Part shown: in pieces, positions 8,636 to 17,731 of the stretch
Layout: each line of letters begins with the position of its first letter
How positions within the stretch are numbered: position 1 is the first letter of the stretch
Source: Niallia circulans NBRC 13626
GTDB taxonomy: Bacteria > Bacillota > Bacilli > Bacillales > Cytobacillaceae
Assembly: GCF_001591585.1 (NCBI RefSeq)
Contig: NZ_BCVE01000015.1
Span: 41,528 to 105,527 of the forward strand
Direction: 5' to 3'
Length of the DNA: 64,000 nucleotides
Program-made: the position numbers and the translations under genes
The notes under the pieces: model-generated
What the model was told of the DNA's origin: nothing
The model's input: the letters and a program-made list of their open reading frames with translations, nothing else
Databases searched by the model: none

Positions 8636-9736
8636 TTATCGTGGCCATCGTTCTTCTCTTAAAGGGAAAACAGGAAATGGCTCATGAGGCAATGTCTGAT
8701 ACCAATAAGCAACAGTAGAAACATCATCCTGTCTCTCAAACAAACCACGATGGCTGACACCAATTTGTTGTACGGTTATCTTGAGATCCTCTTCAAAGCG
8801 AATAGGATCCATAATATGCCAGCGATAAAATCCACGCATTGGCGGTACATCATCATTATGGTAAGGATTAACAACTGTATTATCCTGTTTAGCATAAAAC
8901 GGATAACCTAAAAAAGGTGTAGAATAAGTTGTTTCGTCCATTTTGCCATGCTCATTATATGTTGCAAAACTCCAAGCACCACCAAAATAATCCTCTGTTC
9001 CAGTTCCGCAAATTGTCGGATATTCTTTATCTCCATCTAGAAAAACCTTTACCTCCCCTTCTCCCCACCAATATCTTTCTAATGTAGATAATGCCATATA
9101 CGTACCAACATACTGCCCTTTTCCTTTCACACCATCTAAAATAATATAATCCTGCCCTTTTTCAGTAATACTCTGTCTTCTCCATTGGGCATGAAAATAA
9201 GCAATTTCTTTTGGCAAAGAATCATATAAGCAATAGTCTACTTGATAAAAAAAGGCAGGAATTGCATCCTCACATTGATTTTCGATCGTAATGCGTGCTT
9301 TTTTATGAAAAGGCATAGAAAAATAACTATTCATTCCTCTATTCGGATTAACGGCTATAGGCATGGAATTCACTAAACAGCCTTGCCCAAATCCACAGCA
9401 AAAGAAATCTCCCAAAGGGCTTTCAACTGATGGATTCTCTTCATCATCCCAATACATTCTGAGAATAATATCTCTCAATACAAACGGATTTTTATCATTT
9501 ATTTTCGCAGGAACCGTTATCCAAATATGTTCAATAACACCTGGTCCATCAATTTCAGCTAAAACTTTTATTTCGCCTGATTTAATATCTCTTAAACACG
9601 GAGCCCCTTTTCTCGAAGGTCCAAGATTACTAGCTGCCTTCCCGCCACCTCCTTTTTCACCAGTAGGATTTTCCGCATTAATCGCTCTTGTTCTTCCATT
9701 ATTTAAAATAGGTAAAGTAGATAATCCATTAAACAT
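8636..9736 (-). CDS. GH172 (DUF2961) glycoside hydrolase-like protein
   Basis: 366 residues, no signal peptide, so cytoplasmic. The DUF2961 landmarks are present: early GGGGKAASNLGPSRKGAPCL (residues about 29-48), SPLGDFFCCGFG, NPNRGMNSYFSMPF, and the GTGTEDYFGGAWS block near 240 that carries acidic active-site residues. The family contains difructose-dianhydride and related alpha-D-fructofuranosidase/arabinofuranosidase enzymes (GH172); these form jelly-roll oligomers. It is the last gene of a minus-strand operon with two sugar permeases and a binding lipoprotein, so it most likely cleaves the imported oligosaccharide inside the cell. The exact linkage cannot be predicted. Confidence 0.8.
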   Translation of the reverse strand: MFNGLSTLPILNNGRTRAINAENPTGEKGGGGKAASNLGPSRKGAPCLRDIKSGEIKVLAEIDGPGVIEHIWITVPAKINDKNPFVLRDIILRMYWDDEENPSVESPLGDFFCCGFGQGCLVNSMPIAVNPNRGMNSYFSMPFHKKARITIENQCEDAIPAFFYQVDYCLYDSLPKEIAYFHAQWRRQSITEKGQDYIILDGVKGKGQYVGTYMALSTLERYWWGEGEVKVFLDGDKEYPTICGTGTEDYFGGAWSFATYNEHGKMDETTYSTPFLGYPFYAKQDNTVVNPYHNDDVPPMRGFYRWHIMDPIRFEEDLKITVQQIGVSHRGLFERQDDVSTVAYWYQTLPHEPFPVFPLREERWPR

Positions 9737-9754
9737 CGTATCACTCCAATTTTT

Positions 9755-10597
9755 TTATTGTTTAACTCCTCCAGCGATAATTCCTTCCATAATGTTCTTT
9801 TCAAATATCATCACAAATAAAATAATAGGTAAAGTAATGAACCAACCCATGGAACTTATTAAATCCCAAGGCACTTCAAAGTTACTTGTTCTTGGAATCG
9901 TTGTAATCCCCACACTTAATACTTTAATTTTGTAAGAAAAAAATAAAGGTGTAAAAAACTCATTTAAACATTGGATAAAGTTAATAATACTAACAGTAGC
10001 TATAGCTGGCTTCATCAGCGGAAAATACACTTTGAATAATACTTGTAAAAAATTCGCTCCATCTACTTGAGCAGCTTCTTCCAAAGATGGAGGAATTTGT
10101 TTAACGAAATTATAGAGAATTAGTACAGAGAAAGGGAGCAAGGAACTTGTATATAAAATGGTTAACCCCAAATAGGTATCAACCAATTGTACAGACTTCA
10201 TAAAATCGTATAGAGGTCGCGCAGTTATAACAGGTGGGATTAGTGCTGAAAACAACAGCAATTTATATCCCCAGCTAACTCCTCTCGAATAGTCATATTT
10301 GGCAAACCCATATGCTGCTGCCGTACCAAATATAATAGAAGCAACTAGAGATAAACCAGTAATCAGCAATGTATTAATCGCCATTTCCCCAATTCCCAAT
10401 TGAATAAATAAATCTTTATAGTTTTGAAAAGTAATGATCTTAGGAAAGTAATCAATAGGAGTTTGGAATAGAGAACCCTTTGGTGTTATAGATGAAATAA
10501 AAATCCAGTAAAGAGGTAGCAAGATAATAATTGCTACAACAAAGGTCAATCCCCATCTAAGAAAAAAATAAAAACTTTTCATCGACCTTATATTCAT
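9755..10597 (-). CDS. Carbohydrate ABC permease, MalG/LplC type
   Basis: 280 residues with six membrane helices and the EAA loop at about residue 180 (EEAAQVDGANFLQVLFKVYFP). The sequence type is the CUT1 inner-membrane permease second subunit. It has an AGGAGG site 10 bases before the ATG. It pairs with the permease encoded just upstream in the operon. No ATPase gene is present; relatives use a shared MsmX-type ATPase encoded elsewhere. Confidence 0.85.
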   Translation of the reverse strand: MNIRSMKSFYFFLRWGLTFVVAIIILLPLYWIFISSITPKGSLFQTPIDYFPKIITFQNYKDLFIQLGIGEMAINTLLITGLSLVASIIFGTAAAYGFAKYDYSRGVSWGYKLLLFSALIPPVITARPLYDFMKSVQLVDTYLGLTILYTSSLLPFSVLILYNFVKQIPPSLEEAAQVDGANFLQVLFKVYFPLMKPAIATVSIINFIQCLNEFFTPLFFSYKIKVLSVGITTIPRTSNFEVPWDLISSMGWFITLPIILFVMIFEKNIMEGIIAGGVKQ

Positions 10598-10611
10598 TCT
10601 TTACATACCTC

Positions 10612-11505
10612 CTAATAGTCATTTTTCTTGATCCCTAATAAACTTATACTGCTGATAATAATCATCATCAAAAATAAAAGTACTGCTATAGCAGAGGCAT
10701 AGCCAATATTTAAGTTCGTGAAAGCTTCTACTGCAATTCTATATGCTAGTAAGCTTGTCGAATCACCAGGTCCTCCAGTAGTCATGGCATAGACAATATC
10801 ATAGCTTACAATTCGCCACATGGTGAAAAAGATACATAGTGTCAACAAATTCTTCATTATTAGTGGAATTGTAATAGAGAAAAATGTTCTAACCATATTT
10901 GAACCATCCATTTTAGCAGATTCATAAATCTCTTCTGGGATAAACTGAAGTCCTGCTAAAACGAGAATCGCAAAGAAAGGAACATCTTTCCATAAGTCCA
11001 CCAAAATCACCGCAATTCTTGTAGATTCTGGGTGAATCAGCCAATCGAAGTGAAATGTAGTAAAGATTCTTCGTATTAAATCATTCACCAAACCATAGCT
11101 ATCATTAAATGCCCATCTTGCTGCTAACCCTGTTACAACCATAGGCATTGCCCATGGTATTAAAACAATTGTTCGTAAAAACTTCTTTCCTTTAAACTTC
11201 TGATTTAATAAAACAGCTAAGAATATACCGAAGATCACATGAAAGATCATGGATATGATGGTAAAAATCAATGTAAATTCCAAAGAGGTGATAATCTTAT
11301 CATCTTTAAAAATAGCAAAAAAGTTTTGAAAACCAATAAATGTTGCAACCCCGCCTTTAAACATATTAATTTCAAACATACTATTAATAAAAGTAACTAT
11401 GATTGGATAAATAATCGTAAATCCTCTAATAATTAATACCGGTAGTATCAAAATCCAAGCAATAACTAACCTGTTTTGAAAGGATTTATTTAGAAAAGTC
11501 TTCAT
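10612..11505 (-). CDS. Carbohydrate ABC permease, MalF/UgpA type
   Basis: 297 residues from the ATG at 11505, chosen for its GGAAAGGAG site; the longer frame starts inside that site. Six membrane helices; the EAA loop reads EIYESAKMDGSNMVRTFF near residue 205. CUT1-type first permease subunit. It lies 14 bases upstream of the second permease and downstream of the binding-protein gene, from which it is separated by a hairpin. Confidence 0.85.
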   Translation of the reverse strand: MKTFLNKSFQNRLVIAWILILPVLIIRGFTIIYPIIVTFINSMFEINMFKGGVATFIGFQNFFAIFKDDKIITSLEFTLIFTIISMIFHVIFGIFLAVLLNQKFKGKKFLRTIVLIPWAMPMVVTGLAARWAFNDSYGLVNDLIRRIFTTFHFDWLIHPESTRIAVILVDLWKDVPFFAILVLAGLQFIPEEIYESAKMDGSNMVRTFFSITIPLIMKNLLTLCIFFTMWRIVSYDIVYAMTTGGPGDSTSLLAYRIAVEAFTNLNIGYASAIAVLLFLMMIIISSISLLGIKKNDY

Positions 11506-11523
11506 TTGATAGCTCCTTTCCAT

Positions 11524-11561
11524 AAAGAGGATCAAAATTATCTATAAATTTAATCCTCTTT
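11524..11561 (-). terminator. Intercistronic hairpin after binding-protein gene
   Basis: AAAGAGGAT/ATCCTCTTT stem with a 20-base loop between the binding-protein gene and the first permease gene. The U-run is poor, so it probably acts as a partial terminator or mRNA stabiliser that raises binding-protein levels relative to the permeases. Confidence 0.6.
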
Positions 11562-11580
11562 ATTTATTTCAAGATTGTAC

Positions 11581-12861
11581 TTACTTGGCCAAACGAGCGA
11601 TTTCCTTTTGAGCCTGCTCTACCGCTTCATCTAAACTTATTTCATCAGAAATATACTTTTGGAATATCGCTCCAATTCCATTAACAAACTCCATAGCCTG
11701 TGGAACTAAAGGTCTACCTCTTAACGTACTATTGCTGATATATTCTTTGACACTCTCTAATCCTTTTGCAGTAAATTTAGGATTATTAATTACATCCAGA
11801 CGGGCAGGAAGTCTCCCAGACATTTCGCTATATGCTAATTGTCCATCTGGGCTAGCAATATATTGCAGCACTTTTTTTGATGCAGCTTTCTTCTCAGAAG
11901 ATTTATTTAATACATAATGCCAGGAAGCAATAAAGGCATCGTTTGTCTCAAAAGTTGGCATCGGCTCTATATTCAATTGTTCAGGACTAAATTTCCCAGC
12001 TTCTTCAAATGTAGGAATTGCACCTGTATACATAAATAACATTCCATATTTCCCATCAATAAATTTTTGATTCATAGGGTCATAGATATCAGCAAGCTGG
12101 GATATCGGGGTCACTTTTTCTTTGTGTGCTAAATCATACATAAACTGCAATGCTTCTTTTGTTTTGGGATTGGTCCAATCAAAATAATCGCCGCCAAAGA
12201 GATTAACAAAAGTACCAATTTCATTAAAAACATAACTTTTTTCCCATGAGCCTCCATAACCATATACGCCGTCTTTTGTTACCGCTTTAGCGTATTCAAG
12301 AAATTCTTCTTTTGACTTTGGAGCCTCCATACCTGTTTTTTTCAATAATTCATTATTCACCCAAAATGCTAAGATTTCTAAGTAGCTAGGCACGGAAAAG
12401 ATGCTCCCATTATATGTTGGTATATCCTTTATATATTGCTCAGAAAAATTTTTCACGATTTCAGGAGTCATAACCTCTTTCTCTAAGGGCTCTAAATAGT
12501 CTGCTCTTGAAAAAGCTGTAATTAATTCATCATTAACATGCATTAAATCAATTGTATTATCACCTGAAGAAAGAATAGTCGTCATTTTAGCTACCATATC
12601 ATCAGGGTTAGTAGGTGTAACAATAATATTTAACTTCACTCCAGTTGCCTCTTCTATTTTCTTCTGATAGGCAGACCATCCTGCCTTTGTTGAATCATTT
12701 GTCATTAAAGTAATGGTTTCTCCTTCAACCTTACCTTCGCCTCCGGAATCTTGATCAGCATTAGAACTTGTGTTATTTACTCCTACACAGCCAGTTAGGA
12801 AAATTGCTGTTACAATCATTATGCATAAAGCTATGCTGTGCCACTTTCTTGATTTTTGCAT
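11581..12861 (-). CDS. Extracellular sugar-binding lipoprotein (CUT1 family)
   Basis: 426 residues. Lipoprotein signal with lipobox LTGC, lipid cysteine at residue 25, then a low-complexity linker. The mature part is a family-1 solute-binding fold (TLMTNDSTKAGWSAYQKKIEEATGVKLN; residues about 51-78) with the late PDGQLAYSEMSGRLPARLDV segment typical of oligosaccharide binders. First gene of the operon; GGGAGG ribosome site. Its promoter region is shared with the divergent two-component system and contains a CcpA-box candidate. It delivers an oligosaccharide to the two permeases. Confidence 0.87.
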   Translation of the reverse strand: MQKSRKWHSIALCIMIVTAIFLTGCVGVNNTSSNADQDSGGEGKVEGETITLMTNDSTKAGWSAYQKKIEEATGVKLNIIVTPTNPDDMVAKMTTILSSGDNTIDLMHVNDELITAFSRADYLEPLEKEVMTPEIVKNFSEQYIKDIPTYNGSIFSVPSYLEILAFWVNNELLKKTGMEAPKSKEEFLEYAKAVTKDGVYGYGGSWEKSYVFNEIGTFVNLFGGDYFDWTNPKTKEALQFMYDLAHKEKVTPISQLADIYDPMNQKFIDGKYGMLFMYTGAIPTFEEAGKFSPEQLNIEPMPTFETNDAFIASWHYVLNKSSEKKAASKKVLQYIASPDGQLAYSEMSGRLPARLDVINNPKFTAKGLESVKEYISNSTLRGRPLVPQAMEFVNGIGAIFQKYISDEISLDEAVEQAQKEIARLAK

Positions 12862-12880
12862 TCTCTTAACCTCCCTTTTT

Positions 12881-12894
12881 ATAAAGCGCTTTCA
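12881..12894. promoter_or_regulatory. CcpA box (cre) candidate, transporter side
   Basis: ATAAAGCGCTTTCA matches the cre consensus TGWAANCGNTNWCA at 12 of 14 positions, in either orientation. It lies 20-33 bases before the binding-protein start codon and just downstream of a TATAAT -10 element, a position where CcpA would block initiation or elongation. Confidence 0.65.
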
Positions 12895-12907
12895 AATATG
12901 CAAATTC

Positions 12908-12913
12908 ATTATA
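12908..12913 (-). promoter_or_regulatory. -10 element of sugar transporter operon
   Basis: TATAAT on the minus strand, 47 bases before the start codon. The -35 region 17 bases upstream is poor, as expected for a promoter that needs an activator such as the adjacent AraC-type response regulator. Confidence 0.5.
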
Positions 12914-13035
12914 TAAAAGAAAAAAAAACACTTAAATATAAATTCTCACCTAAAAAATATAATATTTGTTGATTGATTATATTTTTTTAAATCTATTGCT
13001 TTAATAAACTTTTCTAGATAAACTTATGGATAAAA

Positions 13036-13049
13036 AGTAAGCGGTTTCT
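13036..13049. promoter_or_regulatory. CcpA box (cre) candidate, sensor side
   Basis: AGTAAGCGGTTTCT matches the cre consensus at 12 of 14 positions and lies 24-37 bases before the histidine kinase start. With the site at 12881 it would place both arms of the divergent region under catabolite control. Confidence 0.5.
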
Positions 13050-13072
13050 GAATGGAGGAGGAGAAATATTGT

Positions 13073-14911
13073 ATGCGTCTATACTTCTATTTAAAGAAAC
13101 TTTGTCAAAGATACTTTATTAGTTTTCAAAAGAAGCTTTTATGGAGTTTTCTTCTTACTTCCATTATTCCGTTAATCTCTTTAAGCGTTCTCTCTTATTT
13201 CCTGTCTTACAATATTGCAAAAAATAAAATATTTGATTCCATCTCTTATTCAAGTAATCAATTAAATGTAATTCTTTCTAATCGTTTTGAGCAGATGAAA
13301 AATGCATCCAGTTTAATTCAGAATTATTTATATCCTTTAGTAATTCAACCACCACAAAAGTTATCGGACCAATTAGAATCATATAGCTCTGTTAGGAATA
13401 ATATTATTTACTTAAAAGAAGCTTACTTGTTGGATAATATCACCATTTATATAAAACCACAATTTCTTTTTAGTGATGAAGGAATTACCTTCTTTTCTAC
13501 AAATGATTTATATAAACGTGGAATAATAAATGACCAGCAACTATCTATTAGTACGAACAAGCTAGAATGGATTCTATCTGAGAATATTAATGAGCCCTTT
13601 GTTGTCAATCAGTCTTATCAAAATAAAAGGTATTTAAGTTGTTTTATCACTTACCAAAAGAAGGACACGAAAACAATAGATTATGCCATTTTTCTTGATT
13701 TAGATGTAAAGGAAGTAAATCAATTACTTGATGAAAGTACTACTGACTCTTCTATTAATAGCTTTTTAATTGATCAAAACGGAATTATTTTAGCACATAA
13801 TAATAGCAGGCTTATCGGCCAGCCAATTGAAAAAAAGATATTTAACAAAATAGCAACAATGAATGAACAGCCCTTTAAAATCAAGGATAACCAGTATGTT
13901 TTTAAACGTAACGAAATAACTGGCTGGTATATTGTTACGGAAGTTCCAACAAGCTATATTGTTAAAAATACTATAGTCCTTATAAGTATCTTAATTTCAG
14001 CGGTCATACTAGTTATTATCATTAGTATTGTCAGCAGTTTATTCATCTCCAAAGAATTAAGTAAAAAAATAAGAACAATAGCTAAAACGATTAAGTCAAT
14101 CTCTTTAGATAATAATAATCTTATTTCTGTTAAGTTGCCTATAGATAAAAAAAAGGACTTTAAAGATGAATTTGATTCATTGGCAATAACATTTAATAAT
14201 ATGACAGAATCGATAAATACCAATTTTACTGCTATTTTAAATTTCAAAATACAGGAAGAAAAAATGAAATATCAGTTAGAACAATCTAAAATAAACCCTC
14301 ACTTTCTATATAACATGCTTGATTCTATTAAAACTTGTCAAACCCTTGGTCGAATAGATGATGCAAATAAAATGATATCCCAATTGGCACAGTTCTACCG
14401 AATGATTTTAAAGAAAGGCGATGAACTTATCCTAATAAAGGATGAACTAGAAATTGCTCAAGTTTATCTCCAGTTAGAAAAATTAAACAAAAGTATGGAA
14501 TTTCATTGGATGATAGAGAAAGAGGAAGGAATTGAAAATTTTCTTATTCCAAAATTTGTTCTGCAGCCTATTTTGGAAAATTGTATCCACCATGGTATTA
14601 AAAATGTTAACACACCATTATCCATTCAAATTTCTATTACCTATAAAAATGATGCTATTCAATTTACGATCCAAGATAATGGGCGAGGAATTACGGATGA
14701 AAAGATAGAAACAATAAATCAGGTTCTAAACAATACTGCATTACGTACAAATCATTTTGGTCTAAGCAACGTAAATTCTCGATTATCTTTATATTCATCC
14801 GAAAACCCGACAATACAAATAAGTAGATTACATCCACAGGGTACTCTAGTTTCCTTCACTATCCACCAAATGATATCGGAAGAATTATTTTTTGAAGAAT
14901 TAGGAGGATAA
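13073..14911 (+). CDS. YesM-type sensor histidine kinase
   Basis: 612 residues from the ATG at 13073, which has a GGAGGAGG site 9 bases upstream. Membrane helix near residues 20-42, extracellular Cache-like sensor of about 245 residues, second helix near 290-315, HAMP, then a His_kinase domain with the phospho-acceptor in INPHFLYNMLD (about residue 404) and an ATPase domain with ILENCIHHG, DNGRG and GLSNVNSRL motifs. This LytS/YesM class typically senses sugars directly or through a binding protein and signals to an AraC-type regulator, encoded 1 base downstream. It is divergent from the sugar transporter operon it probably controls. Confidence 0.9.
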   Translation: MRLYFYLKKLCQRYFISFQKKLLWSFLLTSIIPLISLSVLSYFLSYNIAKNKIFDSISYSSNQLNVILSNRFEQMKNASSLIQNYLYPLVIQPPQKLSDQLESYSSVRNNIIYLKEAYLLDNITIYIKPQFLFSDEGITFFSTNDLYKRGIINDQQLSISTNKLEWILSENINEPFVVNQSYQNKRYLSCFITYQKKDTKTIDYAIFLDLDVKEVNQLLDESTTDSSINSFLIDQNGIILAHNNSRLIGQPIEKKIFNKIATMNEQPFKIKDNQYVFKRNEITGWYIVTEVPTSYIVKNTIVLISILISAVILVIIISIVSSLFISKELSKKIRTIAKTIKSISLDNNNLISVKLPIDKKKDFKDEFDSLAITFNNMTESINTNFTAILNFKIQEEKMKYQLEQSKINPHFLYNMLDSIKTCQTLGRIDDANKMISQLAQFYRMILKKGDELILIKDELEIAQVYLQLEKLNKSMEFHWMIEKEEGIENFLIPKFVLQPILENCIHHGIKNVNTPLSIQISITYKNDAIQFTIQDNGRGITDEKIETINQVLNNTALRTNHFGLSNVNSRLSLYSSENPTIQISRLHPQGTLVSFTIHQMISEELFFEELGG

Positions 14912-14912
14912 A

Positions 14913-16502
14913 ATGAAAAAAATTATAATGATTGACGACAACACCGTTTGTTTAGAAGGTATTTTCAAAAACATAAAGTGGGAAGAGATGGGAGCAACCG
15001 TTTGTGGGATATATGCTAGTGGGATAGAAGCACTAAAAGAAATAGAAAAAATCCAGCCAGATATAGTTATTTCCGATATTCAAATGCCAGAAATAACTGG
15101 AATCGATTTGGCTAAAACCTTATTAACAAAATTTCCTTTTATAAAAATTATATTTATCAGTTCATATGATGACTTTATTTATGCACAGGAAGCAATTAGA
15201 CTTAATATTTGTGACTATGTCGAAAAGCCAATTGACTATGATTATCTCACTACTGTCATTCAAAAAGTACTCCGGAATATTCAACAAGAAAAAGAAACGA
15301 TGGAACAGTTAAAACATAGTCAACCAATATTGAAAGAGAAATTCTTTTTAAACCTTATTAATGCTGGTCCAACTTATGCAGAATACATGCTTCAAAATCA
15401 AGCTAGTTATCTAAATTTGCAATTTACAAAGAAGCAATACATTTGTGTATATTTAGAGATAAGTAAACATATAGACTGCATGAACAGCCTCGGAGTAGAG
15501 CGATATCATCTCAATACTTTTCAACTAATTCATGCTGTAGAAGACTACTTCTCCTCTGAGGATGTCTATACTATAAATCAAGGTGGAAGAATAATTTTTA
15601 TTGTTGGTCATAAACAATATCCCCATAAATTAAGTACTTTTGTTATGAAAGCTTTCGAGACGATAAAGAAACAGTTTGATTTTTTTACGATTACAATAGG
15701 AATTGGTCATGGCGTACAATCTATATGGGAAATTTCAAATTCTTATCGAAATGCAAAAAAAGCAACGGAATATAAATTTATTTTTGGAGACGATAATATA
15801 TATTCAACAGAAGAAATACATCAAGCTGCTCCTACTCCTCTTTTTCTATCGAGACAAGATGAAGAATTGCTCATTAATTTAATCTCTAAAAAGGACAAAC
15901 AGGGAATAAAAGAATTTCTAGCTTATATAGAAAAAAACTGGTCTAGTGTATATTATAATAAAAATGGCATTCTCTCATATATTTCATCCATTCTGTCAAA
16001 AATTTTGCGTTTTCTCTATGAAGTAGAAATTAAAGATACGGAAATTGTGGAGAAAATAACGCATACCTTTTCTATCTTGGATACATTTAACACGGTAGAA
16101 GAAGTTTGTGAAAATCTAGAAAAAATTTGTCTTCTTACTAGCGAGAAAATTCAACAATCTATTCATTCTAAACATAATCAGATCGCTGAACAGATCATAC
16201 AATTTATTGAGAATCATTATAATGATATAACTCTGAACTTAAATACAATCAGTAACCATATTAATATGAGCCCATCCTATGTTGGATCTATTTTTAAGAA
16301 AGTTAAAAATACCAGTATATCTAAATATATTACATTTCTAAGAATAAATAAGGCAAAAGAATTCTTATCTTTTACAAGCATACCAATTATGGAGATCAGT
16401 GAAAAAGTAGGTTATTCCAATCAATATTATTTTAGTGCATCCTTTAAAAAAGTAACCGGACTAACACCAACTGAATATCGTACTCATTCCACTATTGTTT
16501 AA
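14913..16502 (+). CDS. YesN-type response regulator, AraC output
   Basis: 529 residues. Receiver domain at 1-120 with the acidic pocket DD (residues 8-9), phospho-acceptor D55 in ISDIQMPE, and the lysine in VEKPIDY. A long central region (about 130-420) of unknown fold links it to two AraC helix-turn-helix motifs at the end, including PIMEISEKVGYSNQYYFSA and the terminal TPTEYR. GGAGGATAAA ribosome site overlapping the kinase end. It should activate the divergent oligosaccharide transporter and GH172 operon when phosphorylated by the partner kinase. Confidence 0.9.
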   Translation: MKKIIMIDDNTVCLEGIFKNIKWEEMGATVCGIYASGIEALKEIEKIQPDIVISDIQMPEITGIDLAKTLLTKFPFIKIIFISSYDDFIYAQEAIRLNICDYVEKPIDYDYLTTVIQKVLRNIQQEKETMEQLKHSQPILKEKFFLNLINAGPTYAEYMLQNQASYLNLQFTKKQYICVYLEISKHIDCMNSLGVERYHLNTFQLIHAVEDYFSSEDVYTINQGGRIIFIVGHKQYPHKLSTFVMKAFETIKKQFDFFTITIGIGHGVQSIWEISNSYRNAKKATEYKFIFGDDNIYSTEEIHQAAPTPLFLSRQDEELLINLISKKDKQGIKEFLAYIEKNWSSVYYNKNGILSYISSILSKILRFLYEVEIKDTEIVEKITHTFSILDTFNTVEEVCENLEKICLLTSEKIQQSIHSKHNQIAEQIIQFIENHYNDITLNLNTISNHINMSPSYVGSIFKKVKNTSISKYITFLRINKAKEFLSFTSIPIMEISEKVGYSNQYYFSASFKKVTGLTPTEYRTHSTIV

Positions 16503-16616
16503 ATATTTTTATTCTACTATCAATTTTCTCGATGACACCTATCTGAATATTCATCTTTATTATTCATCCCATCCAATATAAGATTAATATAAATGAATAG
16601 GAAAGGGTGTAAATCC

Positions 16617-17174
16617 ATGAAAAAAATTGCTGTTATTGATGGAGGAACTCGTTCAAATGGGAATACAGCACTCCTGACAGAAAAAGTAATCGACGGTGTG
16701 CCGGTAGATAATATTCTGCTTAGAGAGTATACTATCCTTCCTATAATGGACATGCGCCACACTTTAGAAGGATTTCAAAAAAGAGAGGATGACTACAATT
16801 CAATAGTGGATCGCATACTTCCTCATGATATATTAATCTTCTCTACTCCTATATATTGGTACAGCATGTCTGGTTTAATGAAGAATTTTATTGATCGGTG
16901 GTCTCACTCACTTAGAGATTTAAGCTATCCTGATTTCAAAGCGAAGATGGCGACAAAAAAAGCTTATGTCCTGGCTGTTGGTGGAGATAATCCCACTATA
17001 AAAGGCATACCTATGATCCAGCAATTTCAACATATTTTTGATTTTATGGGGATTGAGTTTGGAGGATATATTTTAGGTAATGGTAATAAACCTGGGGATA
17101 TTTTGGAGGATAAAAATGCCATTTTTGCGGCTACTCAGTTAAATAAGGAATTTTTAAAAGGGTTTGGGAAATAA
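16617..17174 (+). CDS. Flavodoxin-fold NAD(P)H/FMN reductase family protein
   Basis: 185 residues from the ATG at 16617 (GGAAAGGGTG site 7 bases upstream). The first strand-loop GGTRSNGNTALL is the FMN phosphate-binding loop; STPIYWYSMSGLMKNFIDRW is the conserved second flavin-contact segment of the NADPH-dependent FMN reductase / WrbA-like family. It would reduce small electrophiles or quinones in the cytoplasm. No cysteine-rich iron-sulfur motif is present, which separates it from the ISF-type branch. It stands alone and is not obviously part of the upstream sugar locus. Confidence 0.82.
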   Translation: MKKIAVIDGGTRSNGNTALLTEKVIDGVPVDNILLREYTILPIMDMRHTLEGFQKREDDYNSIVDRILPHDILIFSTPIYWYSMSGLMKNFIDRWSHSLRDLSYPDFKAKMATKKAYVLAVGGDNPTIKGIPMIQQFQHIFDFMGIEFGGYILGNGNKPGDILEDKNAIFAATQLNKEFLKGFGK

Positions 17175-17194
17175 ATATCTCAATCAAATATAAC

Positions 17195-17236
17195 CCCAAA
17201 CAATTATACGTAAAAACATTCATATAATTGTTTGGG
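17195..17236. terminator. Long stem-loop between convergent genes
   Basis: Perfect 14-bp arms CCCAAACAATTATA/TATAATTGTTTGGG with a 14-base loop. No strong T-run on either side, but its place between two convergent genes suggests a bidirectional terminator. Confidence 0.6.
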
Positions 17237-17262
17237 TAACCACCAATAAATGTGATGCTGCT

Positions 17263-17730
17263 CTACTTTTTTGCTTTTATCTTCGCTACCCCTAAAGCAT
17301 AATGGCTGAATAAAACATTCTCTATCATCTCTCCTTGCGACTCTTCGCAATCAACAATAACAATTATTTCCGATTGGAATCCCTTCAGTAATCTTCTCTT
17401 CTTTTTTACTATAAGTTCTGTAAAAAGACGAATTACAAATCCAAGTAAAAAGCCAGCTGCCGCACCAATTAGGCCCCAGTATATCGGTCCCCATGCAAGC
17501 TTAAATCCTATACTTGCAAAAACAACTGATAATGCCGTTGCTAATGCAATACCTATATCAATAAGAGAAGTTCCGTCTGACCGATGCAAGTCATCAAAAA
17601 TCTTTCGTTGCTCCGTTCTATTATCAAGTGGAACAACAAATATATTTTCTTTTTTTATTCCCTTTTTTTCTAACGTGCTGAGAGCCATTTCTATAAAAAT
17701 GGAGTGTTCAAATGTCGAAAATAATTGCAT
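17263..17730 (-). CDS. Hypothetical protein with two membrane helices
   Basis: 155 residues. An N-terminal soluble part (about 1-50, containing IFVVPLDNRTEQRKIFDDLH), two hydrophobic segments near residues 57-76 and 82-104 rich in glycine and alanine, and a C-terminal soluble part ending in VAKIKAKK. It starts 1 base after the stop of the preceding membrane protein, so the two are co-translated. The arrangement (soluble-TM-TM-soluble) resembles general-stress proteins of the YflT/DUF1269 kind in outline only; I do not claim that family. Confidence 0.6.
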   Translation of the reverse strand: MQLFSTFEHSIFIEMALSTLEKKGIKKENIFVVPLDNRTEQRKIFDDLHRSDGTSLIDIGIALATALSVVFASIGFKLAWGPIYWGLIGAAAGFLLGFVIRLFTELIVKKKRRLLKGFQSEIIVIVDCEESQGEMIENVLFSHYALGVAKIKAKK

Positions 17731-17731
17731 A

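Noticed and set aside
16520..16762. 80-codon minus-strand frame
   Set aside because: Antisense to the flavodoxin-fold reductase start; no ribosome site.
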